A DNA stretch of 5,194 nt from Clostridia bacterium. GTDB taxonomy: Bacteria > Bacillota > Clostridia > Oscillospirales > CAG-272. The notes below the pieces were generated by a model. That model was not told the DNA's origin. It saw only the letters and a program-made list of their open reading frames with translations, and made no database searches. The number at the start of each line of letters is the position of its first letter. Position 1 is the first letter of the stretch. Both the position numbers and the translations under genes were made by a program. Shown in pieces: positions 1 through 5,194 of the stretch. The stretch covers positions 1 through 5,194 of the forward strand of contig JAFTUB010000085.1 in assembly GCA_017466495.1 (NCBI GenBank). The letters run 5' to 3'.

Positions 1-309
1 ATATATAATGAAGAAAACAATCGTTACGATGGCCACCGCAATATGCCCGCCCAGGGCAAGATGCCGCCAGGGAATCCGTTTTCCATTGGGTTTGCGGCCG
101 CACTCAGCCAGCTGTCCAAGCCGGAAGGTGGAAGCATAGGGAACAAAGCCCATCCAACCGTGAGCCAAGCCGCAGCTCTCCGACATCCGCTTGATGGCCA
201 AACCGTTGAGCACGTACATGGTCACGCCAAATGCCAGCGCCACAAGCATAACAATCAGATATACCGCAAGAAAGACAACGCCGAAGCCAACCATTTCTTC
301 AGGACCCAT
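1..309 (-). CDS. Small membrane protein, N-terminal part (cut by window edge)
   Basis: An open frame of 103 codons runs from an ATG at 309 off the left edge, so the C-terminus is missing. A GGAGGT ribosome-binding site at 314-319 lies 4 nt before the ATG. The next in-frame ATG (codon 6) is too far from it, so I chose the first. Residues about 8-36 form a hydrophobic segment, probably one transmembrane helix with the N-terminus outside or in the membrane. A polar stretch with K/R, Cys and Trp follows (about 38-87), then a second hydrophobic segment begins (about 87-103) and is cut. The middle contains WMGFVPYA (52-59) followed by FRLGQLAE (62-69). From memory this resembles uncharacterised clostridial membrane proteins with a pattern like 'WlAwiP..n.y.lG.iAd'. 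No function can be assigned. It has its own likely promoter at 421-449, separate from pckG upstream. The gene call is firm; the family link is weaker. Confidence 0.8.
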   Translation of the reverse strand, partial: MGPEEMVGFGVVFLAVYLIVMLVALAFGVTMYVLNGLAIKRMSESCGLAHGWMGFVPYASTFRLGQLAECGRKPNGKRIPWRHLALGGHIAVAIVTIVFFIIY

Positions 310-370
310 ACAGACCTCCGTTAGATATTCGTCGAATTGAGATTTCAGTTTCGCGGAAATTTCAGCCACA

Positions 371-391
371 CATCTAACATAAGATTAGATG
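371..391 (-). other. Small stem-loop in the leader of the membrane-protein gene
   Basis: CATCTAA (371-377) and TTAGATG (385-391) are perfect 7-bp inverted arms with a 7-nt loop. They fall inside the predicted 5' leader of about 105 nt between the promoter at 421-449 and the ATG at 309. The stem is AT-rich and weak, no T-run follows, and I recognise no riboswitch class. It may have no function. Confidence 0.3.
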
Positions 392-420
392 AGTCTTGCC
401 GATTTCGGAACCTCGTTTCC

Positions 421-449
421 AGTATAGCACATTTTGCGACAAAATGCAA
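421..449 (-). promoter_or_regulatory. Predicted sigma-A promoter for the small membrane protein
   Basis: On the minus strand the -10 box TATACT (421-426) is preceded by TGC (427-429), which makes an extended -10 element. A 17-bp spacer separates it from a weak -35 box, TTGCAT (444-449). The predicted transcription start is near 413-414, giving a leader of about 105 nt. The extended -10 would offset the poor -35 box. An inverted repeat at 438-459 covers the -35 region and could hold a regulator. Confidence 0.6.
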
Positions 450-459
450 GTATTTTGTC
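438..459. promoter_or_regulatory. Inverted repeat over the -35 box, candidate operator
   Basis: GACAAAAT (438-445) and ATTTTGTC (452-459) are perfect 8-bp inverted arms separated by 6 bp. The arm centres are about 14 bp apart, which would suit a dimeric helix-turn-helix repressor contacting one face over somewhat more than one turn. The element covers the -35 box (444-449) of the minus-strand promoter, so binding would be expected to block RNA polymerase. As RNA it would be a weak AT-rich hairpin, which makes a DNA site more likely than a terminator. I do not recognise the regulator family, and none is encoded in the window. Confidence 0.4.
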
Positions 460-470
460 TTAAGACGCAT

Positions 471-498
471 GCAGGGAGAGACCGTAGTCTCTCCCTGC
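471..498 (-). terminator. Stable 12-bp hairpin at the 3' end of pckG
   Basis: Perfect 12-bp arms (471-482 and 487-498) enclose a 4-nt loop. The hairpin begins 20 nt after the pckG stop codon. Read in the pckG direction, the loop and closing pair are C(UACG)G, which fits the unusually stable cUNCGg tetraloop class and supports a function in the minus-strand transcript. The bases after the hairpin (ATGCGTCTTAAG) lack a U-tract, so it is not a textbook intrinsic terminator. It may terminate inefficiently or act as a 3' stabiliser against exonucleases. The separate promoter downstream at 421-449 fits a transcription unit ending here. Confidence 0.55.
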
Positions 499-518
499 TG
501 TCAAAAATCGAATTACAA

Positions 519-2300
519 TCAGCCGAGTCTCTTCTCCAGTGCGGCCAGCTCTTCCTTCATTTCTGCAGGAACGCGGTCACCAACCAGAGCGTAGAACTCC
601 TTGATATTGGCCAGGTCTTCCTTCCAGGAAGCGGTATCGATGGAAACCAGCTCGCGGATGGTGTCCAGGGTAACATCCTCAAGGCCCTCAATGTTGATGT
701 CCTCAGCCTTCGGCACATAACCGATCGCAGTCTCAACGGCATCAACCTTGCCCTCGCAGCGAGCGAGGATCCACATCAGGACGCGCATATTGTCGCCGAA
801 GCCGGGCCAGATGAAGTGGCCTTCGTCATCGGTACGGAACCAGTTAACGTGGAAGATCTTGGGTGCGTTGGGGATCTTCTTGCCCATATCGATCCAGTGC
901 TGCCAGTAGTCACCCATATCGTAGCCCACGAAGGGACGCATTGCCATGGGGTCGCGGCGAACAACGCCGACGGCACCTGCAGCAGCTGCAGTGGTCTCGG
1001 AAGCCATGATGGAGCCGACGAAGGAACCGTGCTGCCAGTTGAAGGACTGGTAAACCAGGGGAGCGGTCTTTGCGCGGCGGCCGCCGAAGACGATGGCAGA
1101 AACGGGAACACCGTGTGCATTCTCAAACTCAGCAGAGAGGCAGGGGCAGTTGGCAGCCTTTGCGGTAAAGCGGCTGTTGGGATGTGCACCGCAGGTGGAC
1201 TTATCCTTCTTGTCATACTTGGTGTAGTCCCACTTGTTGCCCTTCCAGTCGATGGCATTTGCGGGAGGATTGTTGTCCAGGCCTTCCCACCAAACGGTGT
1301 TGTTGTCCAGGTCATGCACCACGTTGGTAAAGATGGTATCCTTCATGGTGGTGTGGAGTGCGTTGGGGTTGGACTTCTCGTTGGTACCGGGTGCAACACC
1401 GAAGAAGCCGTTCTCGGGGTTCATTGCCCACAGGCGGCCGTCCTCGCCGACGCGGAGCCAAGCGATATCGTCGCCTACGCACCATACCTTGTAGCCCTTC
1501 TGTGCGTAAACTGCGGGAGGAATGAGCATAGCGAGGTTGGTCTTACCGCAGGCGGAGGGGAACGCAGCGCAGATATACTTGGTCTCGCCATTCGGATACT
1601 CAACGCCGAGGATGAGCATATGCTCAGCCATCCAGCCTTCCTTGCGGCCGAGGTAGGATGCAATGCGGAGTGCGAAGCACTTCTTGCCCAACAGAACGTT
1701 TCCGCCGTAGCCGGAGTTGATGGACCAGATGGTGTTGTCCTGGGGGAAGTGGCAGATATAGCGGTTCTCCTCATCGATGTCAGCCTTGGCATGCAGACCC
1801 TTGATGAAGCCTGCATCGTTGCCCATCGCCTCCAGCACCTCGGTGCCGACGCGGGTCATGATGAGCATATTCAGCACGACATAGATGGAGTCGGTGAGCT
1901 CGATACCGTACTTGGCGAAGTCGGAACCGACGATACCCATGGAGTAGGGGATAACGTACATGGTTCTGCCCTTCATGGAGCCGCGGTAGAGCTTGGAGAG
2001 CTTGTAGTAGCACTCATAGGGATCCATCCAGTTGTTGATGTTGCCTGCATCTTCCTTGTTGGTGGTGCAGATGAAGGTTCTGCCCTCAACGCGAGCAACG
2101 TCATTTACTGCGGTTCTGTGCAGGTAGCAGCCGGGCAGCTTCTCCTGGTTGAGCTTGATCATCTCACCGGTAGCCATGGCCTGCTTGCGCAGTTCCTCAG
2201 CCTGAGCCTCGCTGCCGTCGATCCAGACAATCTGGTCGGGACGGGTAAGAAGAGCCATCTCTTCAACCCAGCTGCGAACATAAGTGTTTTTGATTTCCAT
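519..2300 (-). CDS. pckG: Phosphoenolpyruvate carboxykinase, GTP type
   Basis: This cytosolic enzyme (EC 4.1.1.32) interconverts oxaloacetate + GTP and phosphoenolpyruvate + GDP + CO2. The 593-residue frame is close to the usual length of about 600, and it aligns from end to end with remembered animal GTP-PEPCK. Visible landmarks are an Arg in the substrate site (R70, in ARVE), the GKK loop with metal-ligand K207, H227 in AEHM, the reactive-Cys P-loop FPSACGKTN (247-255, C251, K253, T254), and metal-ligand D278 in GDDIAW. Also present are FFGVAPGT (299-306), the NPNSR-type region near 374-377, and guanine-stacking F488, F496 and F501 in the spacing known from the human enzyme. No key residue is missing. 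The ATG at 2298-2300 has AAGGAGA 6 nt upstream. A predicted promoter (2372-2400) gives a leader of about 65 nt with competing helices, and a hairpin follows the stop. In Clostridia the enzyme may run toward oxaloacetate, as reported for the GTP enzyme of Clostridium thermocellum; the direction here is inference. It lacks TTA, CTA and TCA codons. Confidence 0.97.
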   Translation of the reverse strand: MEIKNTYVRSWVEEMALLTRPDQIVWIDGSEAQAEELRKQAMATGEMIKLNQEKLPGCYLHRTAVNDVARVEGRTFICTTNKEDAGNINNWMDPYECYYKLSKLYRGSMKGRTMYVIPYSMGIVGSDFAKYGIELTDSIYVVLNMLIMTRVGTEVLEAMGNDAGFIKGLHAKADIDEENRYICHFPQDNTIWSINSGYGGNVLLGKKCFALRIASYLGRKEGWMAEHMLILGVEYPNGETKYICAAFPSACGKTNLAMLIPPAVYAQKGYKVWCVGDDIAWLRVGEDGRLWAMNPENGFFGVAPGTNEKSNPNALHTTMKDTIFTNVVHDLDNNTVWWEGLDNNPPANAIDWKGNKWDYTKYDKKDKSTCGAHPNSRFTAKAANCPCLSAEFENAHGVPVSAIVFGGRRAKTAPLVYQSFNWQHGSFVGSIMASETTAAAAGAVGVVRRDPMAMRPFVGYDMGDYWQHWIDMGKKIPNAPKIFHVNWFRTDDEGHFIWPGFGDNMRVLMWILARCEGKVDAVETAIGYVPKAEDINIEGLEDVTLDTIRELVSIDTASWKEDLANIKEFYALVGDRVPAEMKEELAALEKRLG

Positions 2301-2365
2301 GTTCTATCTCCTTGAAAATAAATAATTTTTCATGCAAACAGGGGCGGGTAAGCCCCTCGTTACCC
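2301..2365 (-). promoter_or_regulatory. pckG: pckG 5' leader with two mutually exclusive helices
   Basis: The predicted transcript starts near 2365 and reads GGGUAA, CG, AGGGGC, UUACCC, GCCCCU before an AU-rich stretch and the ribosome-binding site (2307-2313). GGGUAA (2360-2365) can pair with UUACCC (2346-2351), and AGGGGC (2352-2357) can pair with GCCCCU (2340-2345). Each helix is 6 bp and each occupies the other's loop. A full pseudoknot is sterically doubtful because no linker nucleotides cross the first stem. One hairpin at a time, or a partial pseudoknot, is more likely. It may be a 5'-end stabiliser or a simple switch. I recognise no known riboswitch class, and the ribosome-binding site is not itself in either helix. 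Confidence 0.4.
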
Positions 2366-2371
2366 ATTATG

Positions 2372-2400
2372 ATTATACACTATATTTTGCAGAATTGCAA
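2372..2400 (-). promoter_or_regulatory. pckG: Predicted sigma-A promoter for pckG
   Basis: On the minus strand a consensus -10 box TATAAT (2372-2377) lies 17 bp from the -35 box TTGCAA (2395-2400), which matches TTGACA at four of six positions. The predicted start is near 2365. A TTGACT at 2402-2407 is closer to the -35 consensus but sits too far upstream (24 bp) to work with this -10. The 12-bp palindrome at 2406-2417 lies just upstream of the -35 box. Confidence 0.7.
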
Positions 2401-2405
2401 GAGTC

Positions 2406-2417
2406 AAAATGCATTTT
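2406..2417. promoter_or_regulatory. Perfect 12-bp palindrome upstream of the pckG promoter
   Basis: AAAATGCATTTT is fully self-complementary and begins 5 bp upstream of the pckG -35 box. It could be a binding site for a dimeric regulator or an AT-rich UP-like element. Its 9-mer TGCATTTTG (minus strand, 2405-2413) recurs at the other minus-strand promoter (440-448). A palindrome of this length in AT-rich DNA can arise by chance, so the regulatory reading is tentative. Confidence 0.25.
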
Positions 2418-2480
2418 CTACGCTTTTTACACCGTGTTAACATCTTCGGCACCTTTACGGAAATGTACGGTGAAAATCAC

Positions 2481-2509
2481 TTGCACTTTGTTGGATTTTG
2501 TGTTATAAT
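2481..2509 (+). promoter_or_regulatory. Predicted sigma-A promoter for the deacylase-like/topoisomerase pair
   Basis: The -35 box TTGCAC (2481-2486) is followed by a 17-bp spacer and a consensus -10 TATAAT (2504-2509). TGT at 2501-2503 directly before the -10 gives an extended -10 element. Transcription would start near 2516, leaving a leader of about 30 nt before the ATG at 2547. With the pckG promoter this forms a divergent pair with -35 boxes about 80 bp apart. Confidence 0.75.
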
Positions 2510-2546
2510 AAATAGAATGATAGCATTTTTCTCGGAGGTTCGGATT

Positions 2547-3032
2547 ATGTCGATTGAACTGGTACGCAATGCCCTGCAGGCCCACGGCCTGGCAGAGCGG
2601 ATCATTGAATTTTCGGTCTCTTCCGCCACCGTAGCCCTGGCCGCCGAAGCCCTGGGCTGCGACGGTGCGCACATTGCCAAATCCCTGACCTTCCACGGCA
2701 CCGAAAACACCGTTTTGCTGGTAGCAGCCGGCGATGCAAGAATCGACAACGCAAAATTCAAAGCGCAGTTTGGCTGCAAAGCCAAGATGCTCACCCCCGA
2801 GGAAGTGATCGCCGCCACCGGTCACGCGGTAGGCGGGGTCTGTCCCTTCGCCTTGCCCGAGAGCGGGGTTGAAGTTTGGCTGGACATTTCTCTGCAGCGT
2901 TTTTCCACCGTTTACCCCGCCTGCGGCTCCTCCAACAGCGCAATCCCCCTGGACTGCGAGACCCTTTTCCGCGTTTCAGGCTCGCGTGGCTGGGTGGATG
3001 TCTGCCGCGGCTGGAACGAGACCGAAGCATAA
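2547..3032 (+). CDS. YbaK/EbsC-family protein (probable aminoacyl-tRNA deacylase)
   Basis: This 161-residue cytosolic protein is a single YbaK/EbsC domain. Family members, such as YbaK and ProX-type proteins, hydrolyse wrongly charged tRNAs like Cys-tRNA(Pro) or Ala-tRNA(Pro) in trans. The N-terminal helix and FSVSSATVALAAEALGC (22-38) are typical. Conserved features include the invariant Lys (K45 in HIAKSL), a GDARIDNAKFK stretch (62-72), AVGGVCPFA (94-102) matching the GG..P.G loop, and YPACGSSNSAI (123-133). The end, RGWVDVC (147-153), also matches clostridial homologues as I remember them. The ATG at 2547 follows GGAGG (2534-2538) with 8 nt between them. Two upstream in-frame ATGs (2409, 2517) lack a ribosome-binding site; 2409 lies upstream of the promoter and 2517 sits at the predicted transcript start. 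A 55-bp gap separates it from the topoisomerase gene, with which it is probably co-transcribed. The exact tRNA substrate cannot be read from the sequence. Confidence 0.92.
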   Translation: MSIELVRNALQAHGLAERIIEFSVSSATVALAAEALGCDGAHIAKSLTFHGTENTVLLVAAGDARIDNAKFKAQFGCKAKMLTPEEVIAATGHAVGGVCPFALPESGVEVWLDISLQRFSTVYPACGSSNSAIPLDCETLFRVSGSRGWVDVCRGWNETEA

Positions 3033-3087
3033 ATCCCGATTCCCTTCCCTGCGCTGATGCGCACATTACGATTTTTCGGAGGTAAAT

Positions 3088-5082
3088 ATGGCCACCAAAG
3101 CCACGGAATCCAAGAAACCGCAATATAACAACCAATCCATCACCATGCTCAAAGGTGCCGACCGCGTCCGCAAGCGTCCTGCCGTCATTTTCGGCTCGGA
3201 CGGTCTTGAGGGCTGCGAGCACTCCTTCTTTGAGATCCTTTCCAACTCGGTGGACGAGGCCCGCGAGGGCTACGGCACCACCATCCGGGTCACCGCCTAT
3301 GCCGACCACTCCCTGGAGGTGGACGACCGGGGCCGCGGCGTTCCCCTGGGATGGAACGAAGCAGAGGGAAAATTCAACTGGGAGCTGGTCTACTGCGAGC
3401 TTTACGCCGGCGGCAAGTACAACAACAACGACGAGGACGCCGCCTACGAGTATTCCCTGGGTCTCAACGGCCTGGGTGCCTGTGCCACCCAGTACAGCTC
3501 CGAGTGGATGGAGGTACGCTCCTACGACGGGGAGAATCTGCACAAGATCAGCTTTTCCAAGGGTGAGCCGGTGGGTGAGCTGGAGACAATCCCCCTGGCC
3601 AAAAACGAGCGCCGCACCGGCACGGTGATCCGCTGGAAGCCCGATCTTGAGGTCTTTACCGACATCGCCATCCCCCACGAGTTCTTTTCCGACACGCTTC
3701 GCCGCCAATCGGTCACCACGGCGGGGTTGAAGTTCGAGCTTCGCCTGGAACAGGCCGACGGCAGCTTCACCGAGCAGAGCTTCTGCTATCCCAACGGCAT
3801 TGCCGATTATATTGCCGAATTGGCAGGCGAAGCCTCCATGACCGCCCCTGTCCTTTGGAAGATGGAAGCCCAGGGCCGGGACCGCGAGGACAAGGAGCCC
3901 TACAAGCTGCGCGCCGAGATCTCCTTCTGCGTGTCCAACACCGTGAATGTGCTGGAATATTACCACTGCTCCTCCTACCTGGAGCACGGCGGATCTCCCG
4001 ACAAGGCAGTGCGCTCGGCCTTTGTGTACGCCCTGGACAAGTATATGAAGGCCCACGGCAAGTACAACAAAAACGAGTCCAAGATCACCTTCAGCGATGT
4101 GGAAGACTGTCTGGTACTGGTAATCAACTCGGTTTCCACCCAGACTTCTTACGAAAATCAGACCAAGAAGGCCATCAACAACCGCTTCATCGCCGAGGCG
4201 CTGACCACTTTCCTCAAGGAAAATCTTGAGCTGTATTTGGTGGAAAATCCCACCGCCGCCGAGATTTTTGCCAACCAGGTGCTGGTGAACAAGCGCAGCC
4301 GTGAGCGCGCCGAGACCACCCGTCTTGACATCAAGAAAAAGCTCTCCTCCAACATGGACATTGCCAACCGCGTGGAGAAGTTTGTCAACTGCCGTTCCAA
4401 GGATCCCGACCAGCGCGAGCTGTACATTGTGGAGGGTGACTCTGCGCTGACCTCGGTCAAGCTGGCGCGAAACGCCGAATTCCAGGCGGTGATTCCCGTC
4501 CGCGGCAAGACGCTGAACTGTCTGAAGGCGAGCTACGACAAGATTTTCAAGAGCGATATTATCCTTGATCTGCTCCGTGTCATCGGCTGCGGTGTGGAGC
4601 TGAAGGGCAAGGTAAAGGGGGACATTGTGCCCTTTGATCTCAATGCCCTGCGCTGGTCCAAAATCATCATCTGTACCGATGCTGATGAGGACGGATTCCA
4701 GATCCGCACGCTTCTGCTGACCTTCTTCTACCGTCTTCTCCCCACCCTGCTGGCCGAGGGAAAGGTGTTCATTGCCGAGTCCCCGCTCTTTGAGATCACC
4801 GTCAAGGATGACACCTACTTCGCCTACAACGAGCCTGAGAAGGCAGAGATTCTCCGCAAGCTGGGGAACGCCAAGTACACCCTTCAGCGCTCCAAAGGTT
4901 TGGGCGAGAATACCCCCGAAATGATGTCCCAGACCACCATGAACCCCGCTACCCGCCGCCTCATCGCCGTCACCCCTGCCGATGCACGGGCCACCGAAGA
5001 GATCTTCGACACCCTGCTGGGAGACAACCTCCCCGCCCGCAAGGCCTTTATCGCCGAGCACGGCAGCGAGTATATGCTGTAA
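3088..5082 (+). CDS. Divergent type IIA DNA topoisomerase, B subunit (GyrB/ParE-like)
   Basis: The 664-residue ATPase subunit would pair with a GyrA/ParC-type subunit to pass DNA through a double-strand break. GHKL ATPase (about 20-235): E49 as the catalytic base, N53 for Mg, D80 in DDRGRG, the AGGK lysine K110, and GLNGLG (125-130) as the glycine loop. Transducer (about 236-405): QTK at 358-360, whose lysine contacts ATP phosphate. TOPRIM (about 444-560): EGDS (450-453), PVRGK (470-474), and acidic D531, D533 and D535. C-terminal part: KGLGE (603-607) and TMNP (617-620). Several motifs differ from standard GyrB/ParE: RKRPAVIFGS, SLGLNGLG for SGGLHGVG, EGDSALTS for EGDSAGGS, and DADEDG for DADVDG. 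It is therefore probably a second, paralogous B subunit beside a housekeeping gyrB elsewhere. The partner A subunit is not in the window and may lie to the right. The ATG has GGAGGT 4 nt upstream (3078-3083). Nearly the whole gene avoids TTA, CTA and TCA codons. GyrB and ParE cannot be told apart here. Confidence 0.93.
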   Translation: MATKATESKKPQYNNQSITMLKGADRVRKRPAVIFGSDGLEGCEHSFFEILSNSVDEAREGYGTTIRVTAYADHSLEVDDRGRGVPLGWNEAEGKFNWELVYCELYAGGKYNNNDEDAAYEYSLGLNGLGACATQYSSEWMEVRSYDGENLHKISFSKGEPVGELETIPLAKNERRTGTVIRWKPDLEVFTDIAIPHEFFSDTLRRQSVTTAGLKFELRLEQADGSFTEQSFCYPNGIADYIAELAGEASMTAPVLWKMEAQGRDREDKEPYKLRAEISFCVSNTVNVLEYYHCSSYLEHGGSPDKAVRSAFVYALDKYMKAHGKYNKNESKITFSDVEDCLVLVINSVSTQTSYENQTKKAINNRFIAEALTTFLKENLELYLVENPTAAEIFANQVLVNKRSRERAETTRLDIKKKLSSNMDIANRVEKFVNCRSKDPDQRELYIVEGDSALTSVKLARNAEFQAVIPVRGKTLNCLKASYDKIFKSDIILDLLRVIGCGVELKGKVKGDIVPFDLNALRWSKIIICTDADEDGFQIRTLLLTFFYRLLPTLLAEGKVFIAESPLFEITVKDDTYFAYNEPEKAEILRKLGNAKYTLQRSKGLGENTPEMMSQTTMNPATRRLIAVTPADARATEEIFDTLLGDNLPARKAFIAEHGSEYML

Positions 5083-5102
5083 GCGGATATTTAATTGTGA
5101 AA

Positions 5103-5165
5103 TTTCGCGGGGGAAGGGGGCCTTTTGAAAAAGGCCCCCTTCCCCCGCACCCCCTTCCCGCGAAA
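5103..5165. repeat. Three-armed inverted/direct repeat around the right-end hairpin
   Basis: Besides the main hairpin, a second 3' arm at 5150-5165 (C5-TT-CCC-GCGAAA) repeats most of the first 3' arm (5135-5148). It is complementary to 5103-5120: 9 bp plus 7 bp around a 2-nt GG bulge. The 5' arm therefore has two alternative partners. In the alternative fold, a 5-bp inner hairpin (5121-5125 with 5130-5134) can persist. GGGGGAAGGGGG (5109-5120) is also a homopurine mirror repeat. The rest of 5083-5194 holds no recognised gene. Confidence 0.55.
5107..5148 (+). terminator. Strong 19-bp GC-rich hairpin after the topoisomerase gene
   Basis: Perfect 19-bp arms (5107-5125 and 5130-5148) enclose the loop TGAA, starting 24 nt after the stop codon. 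Most of the stem is G5-AA-G5 paired with C5-TT-C5. No T-run follows on either strand, so it is not a canonical intrinsic terminator. The size and stability still make it a likely pause, 3' stabiliser or bidirectional transcription block. It could also be a dispersed palindromic element, as G/C-tract hairpins of this kind seem common between genes in related genomes (recollection only). Confidence 0.5.
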
Positions 5166-5194
5166 ACTTTCATAAAAAGGATCGGGTGCTGTAC

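Noticed and set aside
396..2315. A 639-codon open frame antisense to pckG
   Set aside because: It is codon-aligned with pckG on the other strand, so it stays open only because pckG avoids TTA, CTA and TCA codons. Its start lies in a promoter region, it has no ribosome-binding site, and its protein is a low-complexity V/G/L-rich shadow.
2413..2432. CcpA-type cre site upstream of pckG
   Set aside because: The best alignment around AAAGCGTAG mismatches the cre consensus at several conserved positions, including the outer TG and CA.
2409..2546. N-terminal extension of the deacylase-like protein from ATGs at 2409 or 2517
   Set aside because: The 2409 start lies upstream of the promoter and 2517 sits at the predicted transcript start; neither has a ribosome-binding site. 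The 2547 start has one and matches the family's N-terminus.
3050..3076. Possible attenuator between the deacylase-like and topoisomerase genes
   Set aside because: TGCGC-TGAT-GCGCA (3050-3063) is only a 5-bp stem, and the five-T run at 3072-3076 is separated from it by 8 nt. This is too weak to call a terminator.
2791..5061. A 756-codon open frame antisense to the topoisomerase gene and the end of the deacylase-like gene
   Set aside because: It is also codon-aligned with the topoisomerase gene, and lack of TTA, CTA and TCA codons explains its length. The translation resembles no family I know, while the opposite strand encodes a clear GyrB/ParE protein with a good ribosome-binding site.
5109..5120. 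G-quadruplex from the GGGGGAAGGGGG tract
   Set aside because: Only two G-tracts are present, and both are fully paired in the much more stable 19-bp hairpin.
5175..5194. Start of another plus-strand gene with GTG at 5186 after an AAAAAGGA-like ribosome-binding site
   Set aside because: Only three codons are visible before the edge, so the frame cannot be judged. A topoisomerase A-subunit gene could lie beyond, but nothing here shows it.

Overview
The window looks like chromosome of a Gram-positive anaerobe of the Clostridia, most plausibly the Oscillospiraceae/Ruminococcaceae (relatives of Faecalibacterium, Subdoligranulum or Gemmiger). This rests on moderately GC-rich coding DNA, strong GGAGG ribosome-binding sites, AT-rich promoters with near-consensus -10 boxes, and recalled resemblance of all four proteins to clostridial families. 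The placement is an inference; no marker gene settles it.

Layout. Positions 1-309 (minus) hold the start of a small membrane protein that runs off the left edge. Positions 310-518 hold its leader and promoter, an inverted repeat across the -35 box, and a 12-bp hairpin just after the next gene. Positions 519-2300 (minus) encode a complete GTP-type phosphoenolpyruvate carboxykinase (pckG). Positions 2301-2546 form a divergent intergenic region with back-to-back promoters: one reads left into pckG through a short structured leader, one reads right. Positions 2547-3032 (plus) encode a YbaK/EbsC-family deacylase-like protein. After a 55-bp gap, positions 3088-5082 (plus) encode a divergent GyrB/ParE-type topoisomerase II B subunit. 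Positions 5083-5194 hold a very GC-rich 19-bp hairpin with a duplicated 3' arm and no recognised gene.

How the genes relate. PEPCK links phosphoenolpyruvate and oxaloacetate in central carbon metabolism. The membrane protein lies downstream on the same strand but seems to have its own promoter. The deacylase-like gene and topoisomerase gene are probably co-transcribed from the promoter at 2481-2509, since no convincing terminator or promoter separates them; I see no functional link between their products. All three predicted promoters share a 17-bp spacer and a TTGCA-type -35 box.

I see no mobile element, CRISPR array, tRNA, rRNA, phage gene or defence system. This is mostly housekeeping DNA. 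The points worth a second look are the divergent ATPase site of the topoisomerase, the competing helices in the pckG leader, the operator-like repeat over the membrane-protein promoter, and the three-armed hairpin at the right end.
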